From Ramlibacter montanisoli (GTDB taxonomy: Bacteria > Pseudomonadota > Gammaproteobacteria > Burkholderiales > Burkholderiaceae_C): DNA of 64,000 bases. Below the pieces are notes generated by a model. That model was not told the origin of the DNA. It worked only from the letters and a program-made list of their open reading frames with translations, and searched no databases. The stretch spans positions 372,001 to 436,000 of the forward strand of contig NZ_JABFCS010000001.1 of assembly GCF_013087525.1 (NCBI RefSeq), written 5' to 3'. The position numbers and the translations under genes are program-made. Each line of letters opens with the position of its first letter. Position 1 is the first letter of the stretch. This document shows positions 10,096-21,635 of the stretch, in pieces.

Positions 10096-10337
10096 TTTAA
10101 GAACCGGATTCGGTAGAATCCCACCACCTCAGCGGGCATTCGGGGCATATCGGAGGGGCGAAGCACCACCATGCGGGATGACTACAGGTGCCCCACGCCC
10201 GATCCACAACTGGCCCACATGTTGTCCCAAGCAACCCTTCCCAGAATTGTTGAAAAGCTGTGAACAAGATGCGCGTCGCGGACCCGCAACGGCCGGGTTG
10301 GGCTGAGCTCGAGTCTGTACGCCCGGCGCGTTTTGCC

Positions 10338-10415
10338 TACAATGAAGCTCCAACTATCGCAGTTGCCATAGATTGTTGGTTCAGGGCGCGTCACCTTCTT
10401 GACGCGCCCTTTTTT
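10338..10415 (+). ncRNA. Candidate small RNA or leader upstream of lepA
   Basis: A -10-like TACAAT (10338-10343) is followed by a short hairpin (CAACT-ATCGC-AGTTG, about 10351-10365) and then by a strong intrinsic terminator. A transcript starting near 10350 would be about 65 bases long and would stop before lepA. No good -35 element is visible and no known RNA family is recognised. It could be a small RNA, or a terminator limiting read-through into lepA. Confidence 0.3.
10384..10415 (+). terminator. Strong intrinsic terminator upstream of lepA
   Basis: A perfect 10-bp stem (GGGCGCGTCA with TGACGCGCCC) and six-base loop are followed by TTTTTTC. It lies 45 bases before the lepA ATG, so lepA must be transcribed from a promoter inside that short gap or by read-through. 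Confidence 0.85.
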
Positions 10416-10459
10416 CTTTGTGCGCGGCTTTTGAATCAATCACTTATCTGTTCCCGTTG

Positions 10460-12267
<1,808 letters not shown>

Positions 12268-12272
12268 AAACG

Positions 12273-13241
12273 ATGATGCCTTTCCTGACGGCCGCGGTCC
12301 TCGCGGCCTTCGTCGGTTATGCCGGCGCGTGGTACTTCGAGCTCGTCGAAGGCAACTTCGCCCTGCTGCTGTTCCTGGCCACCATCGTCACGGGCCTGTA
12401 CTGGCTGGCCGAACGGCTGTGGTTCCTGCCGCGCCGGCGCGCGGCCGCCGCCGTCCTGGAGCAGAACGCCGCGGAGCGCAACGCCGGCCTCACCGCGCGC
12501 GGGATCGTGGCCGACGACCCCAAGCTCGCCGACGCGAAGCAGCGGGTGCTGCAGCAGCCCTGGTGGCTGGACTGGACCGCCGGCCTGTTCCCGGTGATCC
12601 TGGCCGTGTTCGTGCTGCGCTCCTTCCTGTTCGAGCCCTTCAAGATCCCTTCCGGCTCGATGATCCCGACGCTGCTGGTGGGCGACCTCATCCTCGTCAA
12701 CAAGTTCACGTACGGCCTGCGGCTGCCGGTGCTCAACACCCGGCTGACCGAGGGCACGCCGCCGCAGCGCGGCGACGTCATGGTGTTCCGCTACCCGCCC
12801 AAGCCCACGCTGGACTACATCAAGCGGGTGGTCGGCGTGCCGGGCGACGAGGTCGCCTACTTGAACAAGAAGCTCACCATCAACGGGCAGCCGGTGCCGG
12901 TGTCGCGTCTTGCCGACTACTTCGACCGCGACGCGATGCGCTACTTCCGGCACTTCGAGGAGCGCTTCGGGGAGAGGCGGCACCGCCTCCTGAACGACGA
13001 CGAGCGCCCCGCCTTCATCCCCGGCGCGGAGGACTTTCCCTTCAAGCAGAATTGCCGCTACAGTGTCGAGGGGGTCGTCTGCAAGGTGCCGGAGGGGCAC
13101 TATTTCATGATGGGCGACAACCGGGATAATTCGCTGGACTCGCGCTACTGGGGATTCGTGCCGGACAAGAACATCGTCGGCAGGGCATTCCTGATCTGGA
13201 TGAACTTCGGGGACTTCGGGCGGGTCGGCAAATTCGAATGA
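12273..13241 (+). CDS. lepB: Signal peptidase I
   Basis: LepB removes signal peptides from exported proteins at the inner membrane. The 322-residue product has two N-terminal membrane helices and a third near residue 110. The catalytic Ser is in IPSGSMIPTLL and the Lys in YIKRVVGVPGD, and the C-terminal box is GDNRDNSLDSRYWGFV. It lies five bases after lepA, the usual pairing, and its stop codon is close to the next small gene. Confidence 0.96.
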   Translation: MMPFLTAAVLAAFVGYAGAWYFELVEGNFALLLFLATIVTGLYWLAERLWFLPRRRAAAAVLEQNAAERNAGLTARGIVADDPKLADAKQRVLQQPWWLDWTAGLFPVILAVFVLRSFLFEPFKIPSGSMIPTLLVGDLILVNKFTYGLRLPVLNTRLTEGTPPQRGDVMVFRYPPKPTLDYIKRVVGVPGDEVAYLNKKLTINGQPVPVSRLADYFDRDAMRYFRHFEERFGERRHRLLNDDERPAFIPGAEDFPFKQNCRYSVEGVVCKVPEGHYFMMGDNRDNSLDSRYWGFVPDKNIVGRAFLIWMNFGDFGRVGKFE

Positions 13242-13261
13242 CGATCGGACGGAGGACTTCC

Positions 13262-13618
13262 ATGGCGTTGAAATCGCGGCAGGCGGGGATGTCGATCATC
13301 ACGCTGATCCTGCTCCTGGCCCTGCTGGGGGCGATCGGTGCGGTGGCGCTCCAGGCGTTCCCCTCGGTGCTGGAGTACCAGGCGGCGCTCAAGGCGATCA
13401 ACCGCGCGAAGAACGAGGCGACCGTGGGCGCCGCCCGCGCCGCGTTCGACCGCGCCGCGGACATCGACAACATCACGTCCCTGAAGGGCCGCGACCTCGA
13501 GGTGACCAAGAACGGCGACCAGATCAACATCTCCTTCGCGTACCAGAAGGAGTTCCACATGTTCGGCCCGGCCTGGCTCACGCTCAAGTACGTCGGCCAG
13601 TCGCAGACCGGAAGGTAG
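13262..13618 (+). CDS. DUF4845 membrane protein
   Basis: This small protein (118 residues from the chosen ATG) has one N-terminal hydrophobic helix ([21 protein letters not shown]). A short alpha/beta soluble part follows, like pilin-like DUF4845 proteins found between lepB and rnc in many beta-proteobacteria. The ATG at 13262 has a good GGAGGA ribosome binding site. A GTG/ATG eight codons upstream overlaps the lepB stop and is less likely. The function is unknown; the N-terminus resembles a type IV pilin-like anchor. Confidence 0.8.
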   Translation: MALKSRQAGMSIITLILLLALLGAIGAVALQAFPSVLEYQAALKAINRAKNEATVGAARAAFDRAADIDNITSLKGRDLEVTKNGDQINISFAYQKEFHMFGPAWLTLKYVGQSQTGR

Positions 13619-13628
13619 TTCCCCGCCC

Positions 13629-14312
13629 GTGGCTGATGCGCTCGCGGCGCTGCAGGAGCGCCTGCAGCACCGCTTCCAGGACCCCCGGCTGCTCGCGCGT
13701 GCCCTCACGCATCGCAGCTTTTCCTCCGAACACAACGAGCGCCTGGAATTCCTGGGCGACTCGGTCCTGAACCTCGCCGTCGCGGGCCTGCTCTACCAGC
13801 GCCTGAAGGACCTGCCGGAGGGCGAGCTCTCCCGCGTGCGCGCCAACCTGGTCAAGCAGGACACCTTGCACAAGCTGGCGCTGGACCTCGGCCTGTCGGG
13901 CCTGGTGCGGCTGGGCGAGGGCGAGGCGCGCTCCGGCGGCCACAAGCGCCCCTCCATCCTGGCCGATACCCTGGAAGCCGTGATCGGCGCCGTGCACCTG
14001 GACGCCGGCTACCCCGCCGCGGAAGCGCTGGTGCACCGGCTGTTCGGCAGCCTGGACATCAAGCCGGAGATGCCGGCGGCCGCCAAGGATGCCAAGACCG
14101 AGCTGCAGGAGTTGCTGCAGGGCCGCAAGATGCAGCTGCCGGTGTACCGGGTGGTCGCCACCCTGGGCGCGGCGCACAAGCAGACCTTCGACGTGGAATG
14201 CGAGGTGGCCGAGCTCGGCCTTGTGGAGCGCGGCATCGGCGCTTCGCGGCGGGCCGGCGAACAGGCGGCCGCAGCGGCTATGCTGATCGTGCTCAAATCC
14301 AGGCTGAAATGA
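13629..14312 (+). CDS. rnc: Ribonuclease III
   Basis: RNase III cuts double-stranded RNA and processes rRNA precursors. The 227-residue product has the signature [16 protein letters not shown] with the metal-binding acidic residues, [14 protein letters not shown], and a C-terminal double-stranded RNA-binding domain ([34 protein letters not shown]). It begins with GTG; no in-frame ATG is available nearby. Its stop overlaps the era start (ATGA), the normal rnc-era pairing. Confidence 0.95.
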   Translation: MADALAALQERLQHRFQDPRLLARALTHRSFSSEHNERLEFLGDSVLNLAVAGLLYQRLKDLPEGELSRVRANLVKQDTLHKLALDLGLSGLVRLGEGEARSGGHKRPSILADTLEAVIGAVHLDAGYPAAEALVHRLFGSLDIKPEMPAAAKDAKTELQELLQGRKMQLPVYRVVATLGAAHKQTFDVECEVAELGLVERGIGASRRAGEQAAAAAMLIVLKSRLK

Positions 14313-15259
14313 ATACCGAAGGCGAAGCGGGCGCCCCCGCGACGGGCGAGGAGCCACAGTCCGCCGGCCAGCGCTGCGGCCTGGTGGCCATCGTCGGCAA
14401 GCCCAACGTGGGCAAGTCCACGCTGCTCAATGCCCTGGTGGGGCAGAAGATCAGCATCACCTCGCGCAAGGCGCAGACCACCCGCCACCGCATCACCGGC
14501 GTGCGCACCGAGGGCGACACGCAGTTCGTGTTCGTCGATACGCCGGGCTTCCAGACGAAACACAGCTCTGCGCTGAACCGCTCGCTGAACAAGACCGTGA
14601 CCGGCGTGATCGGCGACGTGGACGTGGTGCTGTTCGTGGTGGAAGCCGGCAGCTTCACGCTGGCCGACGCCAAGGTGCTGGCGCTGCTCAAGCCGGGCAT
14701 CCCGGCCATCCTGGTGGCCAACAAGCTGGACATGGTGCACCGGCGCGAGGAACTGGCGCCCTGGCTGCGCGACATGCAGCAGCGCCACGCCTTCACCGAG
14801 TTCATGCCGCTGTCGGCCAAGCAGCCCAAGGACATCGCGCGCCTGCTGGAAGTCTGCGCGAAGTACCTGCCCGCGCAGCCCTGGTGGTACAGCGAGGACG
14901 AACTCACCGACCGCAGCGAACGCTTCATGGCCGGCGAGATGATCCGCGAGAAGCTGTTCCGCCTGACCGGCGACGAACTGCCTTACACGTCCACGGTGGT
15001 CGTGGACAAGTTCGAGGAAGAGCCCAGCCCCAAGTTCAAGCGCATGGTGCGCATCGCCGCCACCATCGTGGTCGAGCGCGACAACCACAAGGCGATGATC
15101 ATCGGCGAGGGCGGCGAGAAGTTGAAGCGCATCGGCACCGAGGCGCGCCAGGAACTCGAGCAGCTGTTCGACGCCAAGGTGTACCTGCAGATGTTCGTGA
15201 AGGTCCGCTCCGGCTGGGCCGACGACGAGTCGCGCGTGCGCAGCTTCGGCTACGAGTGA
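14309..15259 (+). CDS. era: GTPase Era
   Basis: Era binds 16S rRNA and helps 30S subunit maturation. The 316-residue product has G1 [10 protein letters not shown]3 DTPGF, G4 NKLD and a C-terminal KH domain ([20 protein letters not shown]). An N-terminal extension of about 25 residues rich in Gly, Ala and Glu precedes the GTPase domain. It overlaps the rnc stop by ATGA. Confidence 0.96.
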   Translation: MNTEGEAGAPATGEEPQSAGQRCGLVAIVGKPNVGKSTLLNALVGQKISITSRKAQTTRHRITGVRTEGDTQFVFVDTPGFQTKHSSALNRSLNKTVTGVIGDVDVVLFVVEAGSFTLADAKVLALLKPGIPAILVANKLDMVHRREELAPWLRDMQQRHAFTEFMPLSAKQPKDIARLLEVCAKYLPAQPWWYSEDELTDRSERFMAGEMIREKLFRLTGDELPYTSTVVVDKFEEEPSPKFKRMVRIAATIVVERDNHKAMIIGEGGEKLKRIGTEARQELEQLFDAKVYLQMFVKVRSGWADDESRVRSFGYE

Positions 15260-15276
15260 AGGCAGGGGGTGACCCC

Positions 15277-15765
15277 ATGAACCCGCGGATCGAGCTTCTC
15301 CAGGCCATGCCGGTCTTCGGCGCCCTGCGCGAGGAAACCTTGCAGTTCCTGCTCGGCCTGGCGACGACCGTGTCGCGCGCGCCGGGTGAGTTCTTCTTCC
15401 GCGAGGACGAGGAGGCCCAGTCGCTGTTCGTGCTGGAGGAAGGCCGGGCGGCGGTCGTCAAGCACTGGAGCGGCCACCAGTATGTGCTGGCGCACCTGGC
15501 CAAGGGCGACTGCTTCGGGGAGATGTCGATCATGGACCTGCGGCACCGCAGTGCTTCGGTCGTGGCGCTGGAGCCCTGCCGGGCGCTCGAGCTGTCCAGC
15601 GCGAACCTGATGGAGGTGTACCGCAAGGACCTGGAGCAGTTCACCCTGATGCAGATGAATATGGGACGCGAAGTCAGCCGCCGCCTGCGGGATGCGGACG
15701 AGCGCCTGTTCCAGGCGAAGGTGGGTGCGGAGTTCCTGGCCGAATACGTGATCCGCAGCACCTGA
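15277..15765 (+). CDS. Cyclic nucleotide-binding domain protein without DNA-binding domain
   Basis: The 162-residue protein is a single cNMP-binding (Crp-like) beta-barrel. Residues about 25-120 include ARAPGEFFFREDEEAQSLFV, GDCFGEMSIMDLRHRSASV and the expected Gly-Glu and Arg positions of the phosphate-binding cassette. A helical tail follows. There is no helix-turn-helix, so it is not a Crp-type transcription factor by itself. It is inserted between era and recO, which are commonly adjacent. Its ligand and partner are unknown. Confidence 0.8.
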   Translation: MNPRIELLQAMPVFGALREETLQFLLGLATTVSRAPGEFFFREDEEAQSLFVLEEGRAAVVKHWSGHQYVLAHLAKGDCFGEMSIMDLRHRSASVVALEPCRALELSSANLMEVYRKDLEQFTLMQMNMGREVSRRLRDADERLFQAKVGAEFLAEYVIRST

Positions 15766-15774
15766 CGGCCGTCC

Positions 15775-16518
15775 ATGAAACGCATCGCCGACGAGCCCGC
15801 CTACGTCCTGCACCGCTACGACTGGAGCGAGTCCAGCCTGATCCTGGAGGTGCTGACGCGCCACTTCGGCCGCATCGCCGTGGTGGCCAAGGGCGCGAAG
15901 AAGCCCAGCTCCAACTTCCGCCCCGTGCTGCTGCCGCTGCAGCCGCTGCACATCGCCTTCGGCGGCGACGCCGAGATCCGCACGCTGAAGTCCGCCGAAT
16001 GGCTGGGCGGGCAGGTGATGCCCACCGGCGACGCGCTGCTGTCCGGCTATTACCTCAACGAACTGCTCTTGCGCCTGCTGGCGCGCGACGACCCGCACCC
16101 GGCGCTGTTCGACGTCTACGGGGCCACCGTGCGGGTGCTGGCGCACGACGACCCGCAGGTGCTGCAGCCGGCGCTGCGGGCCTTCGAGCTGCTGCTGCTG
16201 CGCGAGATCGGCCTGCTGCCCTCGCTGGACCTGCAGACCGGCACGCTGGCGGCGCTCTCCGCCGGCGAGCGCTACAGCCTGCGCCCCGAGGGCGGCCTGG
16301 TCGAATCGCACGACCCCGAAGGCCGCGGCAGCCTCACGGGCGTCCAGTGGCAGGCGCTGCAGGCCGCGCTGGACGACCCCGCGTCCTTCAACGCCACGCT
16401 GCAGGCCGCCGCGCCCCTGGGCGAGCTCAAGCCGCAGCTGCGCGCGCTGCTGCACTACCATTGCGGCGTGAGCACGCTGCGCACCCGCCAATTGATGATC
16501 GACCTGCAAGCCTTATGA
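15775..16518 (+). CDS. recO: DNA repair protein RecO
   Basis: RecO helps load RecA on gapped DNA in the RecF pathway. The 247-residue product has the N-terminal OB fold ([37 protein letters not shown]) and the helical C-terminal part. It shows no obvious zinc-binding cysteine cluster, as in other proteobacterial RecO. The stop overlaps pdxJ (ATGA). Confidence 0.93.
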   Translation: MKRIADEPAYVLHRYDWSESSLILEVLTRHFGRIAVVAKGAKKPSSNFRPVLLPLQPLHIAFGGDAEIRTLKSAEWLGGQVMPTGDALLSGYYLNELLLRLLARDDPHPALFDVYGATVRVLAHDDPQVLQPALRAFELLLLREIGLLPSLDLQTGTLAALSAGERYSLRPEGGLVESHDPEGRGSLTGVQWQALQAALDDPASFNATLQAAAPLGELKPQLRALLHYHCGVSTLRTRQLMIDLQAL

Positions 16519-17258
16519 CCACGGCGCTTTCGGTGAACCTGAACAAGGTGGCGCTGGTGCGCAACACGCGCCACCTCGGCATCCCCAGCGTGACGCGCGC
16601 CGCCACGATCTGCCTGGAGGCGGGCGCCCACGGCATCACCGTGCATCCCCGGCCCGACGCGCGCCACATCCGCGCCGACGACGTGCGCGAGCTGCATGCC
16701 CTGCTGAAGCAGTGGCCGCAGGCCGAATTCAACATCGAAGGCAATCCCTTCCACAACCTGATGGACTTCGTGCGCGAGCTGCGCCCGCAGCAGGCGACCT
16801 TCGTCCCCGACAGCGAAGGGCAGTTCACCAGCGACCATGGCTGGAACCTGGCGGTGGACGGCGAGCGGGTGAAGCCGCTGATCGCGCAAGCGAAGGCCCT
16901 CGGCGTGCGCGTGAGCCTGTTCATGGACGCGGATCCGGCCGCGATGCCGCTTGCGAAAGCCGTGGGCGCCGATCGGGTGGAGCTCTATACCGAGCCCTAC
17001 GCCGCCGCGTGGGGCACGCCGCGCCAGCAGGACGAGCTGCAGCGCTTCGCCGCCGCCGCCAAGGCGGCGCAGGCCGCGGGCCTGGGCGTCAACGCGGGCC
17101 ACGACCTCAGCCGCGACAACCTCACGGACTTCCTGCGCGCCGTCCCCGGCGTGCAGGAGGTCTCGATCGGCCACGCGCTGATCTCCGACGCGCTCGAACT
17201 GGGCTACGCCGCCACCATCCGCGCGTACCTGCAGGCGATGGGACGCGCAGGCCAGTGA
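16515..17258 (+). CDS. pdxJ: Pyridoxine 5'-phosphate synthase
   Basis: PdxJ makes pyridoxine 5'-phosphate from 3-amino-2-oxopropyl phosphate and 1-deoxyxylulose 5-phosphate. The 247-residue TIM barrel starts [15 protein letters not shown] and contains [22 protein letters not shown] and [13 protein letters not shown], with the conserved His and Glu residues. It overlaps recO before it and acpS after it, the standard era-recO-pdxJ-acpS order. Confidence 0.96.
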   Translation: MTTALSVNLNKVALVRNTRHLGIPSVTRAATICLEAGAHGITVHPRPDARHIRADDVRELHALLKQWPQAEFNIEGNPFHNLMDFVRELRPQQATFVPDSEGQFTSDHGWNLAVDGERVKPLIAQAKALGVRVSLFMDADPAAMPLAKAVGADRVELYTEPYAAAWGTPRQQDELQRFAAAAKAAQAAGLGVNAGHDLSRDNLTDFLRAVPGVQEVSIGHALISDALELGYAATIRAYLQAMGRAGQ

Positions 17259-17659
17259 TCTACGGCATAGGCACCGACATCTGCGACGTGCGGCGCATCC
17301 GCGCGTCGCTGGAGCGGCACGGCGACCGCTTCGCGCTCAAGGTCCTGAGCGAGGCCGAATTCAAGACCTGGAAGGCGCGCAGCGCCCGCTGGCCCGAGCG
17401 CGGCGTGCGCTTCCTGGCCACGCGTTTCTCGGCCAAGGAGGCCTTCAGCAAGGCCATCGGCCTGGGCATGCGCATGCCCATGACCTGGCGGCTGTGCGAG
17501 GTGGGCAAGCTGGCCAGCGGCAAGCCGGTGATCGTGCTGCACGGCGTGCTGAAGGACTGGTGCGAGGCGCGCGGCCTGGTCGCGCAGGTGAGCGTGACGG
17601 ACGAAACGGATTACGCGGCGAGCTTCGTCGTGGTGGAACAGAAAGAGAAGAACCCATGA
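17255..17659 (+). CDS. acpS: Holo-ACP synthase
   Basis: AcpS transfers the phosphopantetheine arm from CoA to the Ser of AcpP (encoded at 4.1 kb). The 134-residue product has the metal-binding [14 protein letters not shown] and the signature [13 protein letters not shown]. It starts with GTG overlapping the pdxJ stop (GTGA), and its own stop overlaps the nagZ start. Confidence 0.95.
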   Translation: MIYGIGTDICDVRRIRASLERHGDRFALKVLSEAEFKTWKARSARWPERGVRFLATRFSAKEAFSKAIGLGMRMPMTWRLCEVGKLASGKPVIVLHGVLKDWCEARGLVAQVSVTDETDYAASFVVVEQKEKNP

Positions 17660-18743
17660 GTGAACATGCACCGGTGATCTTGGACGTCGCCGGCCTGAGT
17701 CTTTCGGACGACGACCGGCGCCGCCTGGCGCACCCCTGGTGGGCGGGATGATCCTGTTCGGCCGCAACTGGGAGAGCCGCGAGCAGCTCTCCGCCCTGTG
17801 CGCCGAGATCAAGGAGGTGCGCGGCGACCTGCTGGTCTGCGTGGACCACGAGGGCGGCCGCGTGCAGCGCTTCCGCAGCGACGGCTTCACCCACCTGCCG
17901 CCCATGCGCCGCTTCGGCGAGCTCTGGATGAAGGACGGCAAGGGCCGCCAAGGTTCGGGCGCGATGAAGGCGATGGCGGCGGCCACCGCGGCCGGCTACG
18001 TGCTGGGCGCCGAGCTGCGGGCCTGCGGCGTGGACTTCAGCTTCACGCCGGTGCTGGACCTCGACTTCGGCGCCAGCTCGGTGATCGGCGACCGCTCCTT
18101 CCACCGCGACCCGCGCATCGTGACGCTGCTGGCGCGCAGCCTGATGCAGGGCCTGCTGCAGGCCGGCGTGGCCAACTGCGGCAAGCATTTCCCGGGGCAT
18201 GGCTACGTGAAGGCCGACTCGCACCTGGAGATTCCGGTGGACGAGCGCAGCCTCAAGGCGATCCTGGCGGACGACGCGATCCCCTACGAGTGGCTGGGGA
18301 CGACGCTCACCAGCGTGATGCCGGCACACGTGATCTACCCGAAGGTGGACAAGCTGCCGGCGGGCTTTTCGCCGCGCTGGCTCAACGAGATCCTGCGCGA
18401 TCAGCTGCAGTTCCAGGGCGCGATCTTCAGCGACGACCTGAGCATGGCCGGCGCGCGCAAGATCGAAGGGCGCGACGTCACCTTCACCGAAGCCGCCGTC
18501 GCGGCGCTGCGTGCGGGCTGCGACATGGTCCTGTTGTGCAACGAGTCGGTGAACAGCGAGGGTGGGAAGGCTATCGACGAGATGCTCGAAGGGCTGGACG
18601 CGGCGCGCGAGCGGGGTGAGTGGCAAGCCAACGAGGTGAGCGAGCACCGGCGCCTGGCCTTGCTGCCCTGCGGGCCGTCGACCTCGTGGGACGCGCTGAT
18701 GACGGAGCCGCGCTACATGCGCGCGCTGCAGCTGCTGCCCTGA
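17656..18743 (+). CDS. nagZ: Beta-N-acetylhexosaminidase NagZ (frame broken)
   Basis: NagZ is the cytoplasmic family 3 glycosidase that removes GlcNAc from recycled muropeptides. After [20 protein letters not shown] the frame runs into a stop at HPWWAG. One missing C in the CCCC run near 17735 restores [14 protein letters not shown] and a 362-residue protein. The family motifs KHFPGHG and FSDDLSMAG (catalytic Asp) and the His-Asp dyad region GYVKADSH are present. It ends eight bases before the convergent Hsp70-like gene. Confidence 0.92.
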
Positions 18744-18750
18744 GCGCTTT

Positions 18751-20014
18751 TCAGCGGCGGGTCGCCACGTACGAGAGGCCCGACGCCACCCCGCCGAACA
18801 GGTCGCCCTCCACCACGGGTGTCCCCGGGAAACGCTGCCGCAAGGCATCCTGGAACGGCCGCAGCGCCGACGAGCCGCCGGTCAGGTAGATCGCATCGAT
18901 CCCTCCGGCCTTCAACCCGGCGCGGACGATGCATTCCTGCGCGCAATCCAGCACGCGCGCGAGCAGCGTCCAGGTCCTGCGCCATCTCCTGCGACGCGAT
19001 CCGCGCCTGCAGCCCCGCTTCGACGCCGGCAAGATCGATCAGGGCCTCGCCCCCGCGCCCCGACAGCTCGATCTTTGCCTGTTCCACTTTACTGGCCAGC
19101 AGGTGCCCCAGGCGCTGCTCCAGCACCGTCATCAGCCGGTCGTGCAGGCGCAGGTCCGCATAGCTGCTGCGCAGGTCGCGCGCCTCGCGCAGCTTCTTCG
19201 CGGTGGTCATGCGGTGGATCAGGTGCCAGCTCGCCAGGTCGAAGAAGGGCCCGCTCGGCACCTCGCGGCCGCTGGGGCCGATATGCCGCAGTCCCAGCAG
19301 CGGCATGACGCGCTGCAGGCTCAGCTGCCGGTCGTAGTCGGTGCCGCCGATGTGCACGCCCGCGGTGGCCAGGATGTCGCGGCTGCGGTCCTTCTTCGCG
19401 ATGTGCGCCGGCCCCAGGCGCACCACCGTGAAGTCGGAGGTGCCGCCGCCGATGTCGACGATCAGCACCAGCGAGTCGCCGTCCAGCCGCCGCTCGTAGT
19501 CCAGCGCCGCCGCGATCGGCTCCAGTTCGAAGGCCACCTCGTCGAAGCCGGCCGAGGCAGCGGCCTGCGCCAGCACCTCCTGCGCGCGCCGGTCGCGCTG
19601 CGCCTCCTCGTCCACGAAGTGCACCGGCCGGCCGATCACCACGCGGCGCGTCTCGCGTCCCAGGTGACGGTCGGCGCGCTCGCGCAGTTCGGCGAGGAAG
19701 AGGGCGATGATGGCCTTGAAGCTCAGGGTGCCGCGGCCGACCGCGGTTTCCTCCTCCACCAGGCTGCTACCCAGCAGGCTCTTGAGCGAGCGCAGCAGGC
19801 GCCCCTCCACTCCCGCGAGGTACAGGCCCACCGCCTCCCGGCCGAAATGGGTGCCGGCTTCCTCGGTGTTGAAGAACACCGCCGTCGGCATGCCGGTGGC
19901 CTCGCCTTCCAGCGGCACCAGCCGCGCCACGCCGTCGGCCGCGATGAAGGACACCGCGGAGTTGGACGTGCCGAAGTCGATGCCGAGGGCGGGCTCGCTG
20001 CGCGAGCGGCGCAT
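18751..20014 (-). CDS. Hsp70-family (YegD-like) ATPase, frame broken
   Basis: This is a stand-alone Hsp70-type nucleotide-binding domain of about 421 residues with no visible peptide-binding C-terminal domain. Phosphate-binding motifs are GIDFGTSNSAVSF and VDIGGGTSDFTVV, with IYLTGGSSALRPF near the end, as in YegD. The frame breaks near 18965 in a GC repeat; adding two bases joins QEMAQDLDA to LLARVLDCAQECI. Its ATG overlaps the lysS stop, so it is co-transcribed with lysS. The substrate is unknown. Confidence 0.8.
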
Positions 20015-21545
20015 CAGCCCTCGCGGCGCAGCGCCGGGAACAGGATGATGTCGCGGATGCTGGCGCTGTCGGTCAGCAGCATCATCAGGCGGTCGATGCC
20101 GATGCCGCAGCCGCCGGCCGGCGGCATGCCGTATTCCAGTGCGCGGATGAAATCATGGTCGTAGAACATGGCCTCGTCGTCGCCCGCGTCCTTGGCGCTC
20201 ACCTGCGCCTGGAAGCGCGCGGCCTGGTCCTCGGCGTCATTGAGCTCCGAGAAGCCGTTGGCGATCTCGCGGCCGGTGATGTACAGCTCGAAGCGCTCGG
20301 TCACCTCGGGCCGCTCGTCGTTGGCGCGCGCCAGCGGAGAGATCTCGGTCGGGTGTTCCATGATGAAGGTGGGCTGCCACAGCTTCTCCTCCACCTTCTC
20401 CTCGAAGTACATCACCTGCAGCGACGCCAGCGAGCGCGCGGACAGGCGCTCCTTCTCCTCGCTCATGCCCAGCTTCTTCAGCTGGTTGGTGAGCCAGTCG
20501 CGGTTGCCGACGTTGTCGCCCGCATCGGTGTGGCGCACGATCGCCTCCGGAATGGTCAGGCGCTCGAAGGGCTGGCCCAGGTCGACCTCGCGGCCGCTGT
20601 AGGAAACCTTCAGCGTGCCCACCGCCTTCTGCGCCGCGTCGCGCAGCAGCGCCTCGGTGAAGTCCATCAGGTCCTGGTAGTTCCAGTAGGCCGCATAGAA
20701 CTCCATCATGGTGAACTCGGGGTTGTGCCGCACCGAGATGCCTTCGTTGCGGAAGTTCCGGTTGATCTCGAACACCCGTTCGAAGCCGCCCACCAGCAGG
20801 CGCTTGAGGTACAGCTCCGGCGCGATGCGCAGGTACATCTCCTGGTCCAGCGCGTTGTGGTGGGTGATGAAGGGCTTGGCGTTGGCGCCGCCCGGGATCG
20901 GGTGGAGCATGGGCGTCTCCACCTCCAGGAAGCCGTGGTCCACCATGAACTCGCGGATGCCCGACATCGCGCGGCTGCGGGCCACGAAGCGCTTGCGCGC
21001 CTCCTCGTCGGTCATCAGGTCCACGTAGCGCTGGCGGTACTTGGTCTCCTGGTCGCTCATGCCGTGGAACTTGTCCGGCATCGGCCGCAGGCTCTTGGTC
21101 AGCATGCGGATCGAGGTCGCGTGCAGCGAGAGTTCGCCGGTGCGCGTCTTGAACATCCTGCCCTCGGCACCGACGATGTCGCCCAGGTCCCAGTGCTTGA
21201 AGGCGGCATAGGCCTCCTCGCCCACCGCGTCGCGCGTCACGTAGATCTGGATGCGGCCGGTCTGGTCCTGCAGGGTGGCGAAGCTGGCCTTGCCCATGAC
21301 CCGCTTGAGCATCATGCGGCCGGCCACGCTGGCCGTGGCGCCTTCGGCTTCCAGCTGTTCGGCCGCCTTGGCACCGTGGTGCGCGTGCAGCTTTTCTCCG
21401 CGTGGTGCGCGGGCTTGTAGTCGTTCGGGAAGGCCGGTGCGCCGCCGCCGCTGCGATGGGCCTCGCGCAGGGCCTTGAGCTTCTCGCGGCGCTCCGCGAT
21501 CAGCTGGTTCTCGTCGGTCGGCGGGGTCTTCTGGTCTTGGGACAT
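20014..21545 (-). CDS. lysS: Lysyl-tRNA synthetase (class II), frame broken
   Basis: LysS charges tRNA-Lys. It has the OB-fold anticodon domain ([19 protein letters not shown]) and class II motif 1 ([21 protein letters not shown]). Motif 2 lies at [15 protein letters not shown] and motif 3 at [14 protein letters not shown]. The start gives [20 protein letters not shown]. One A is missing from the run near 21393, and repair gives 510 residues, the normal length. The downstream Hsp70-like gene overlaps it. It is divergent from the glycan cluster across a 90-base gap. Confidence 0.93.
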
Positions 21546-21635
21546 GGGGCGGGCGCTCGCGCGCTGCAGGGGCGAAACCCTCCATTGTAGGTTTCGCGGG
21601 CAAGCCCGGCCGTGGCGCCGCGATAATGCCCGACC

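Noticed and set aside
10085..10340. 4.5S RNA, 6S RNA, tmRNA or RNase P RNA in the mucD-lepA gap.
   Set aside because: None of the conserved sequence signatures of these RNAs could be found in the gap.
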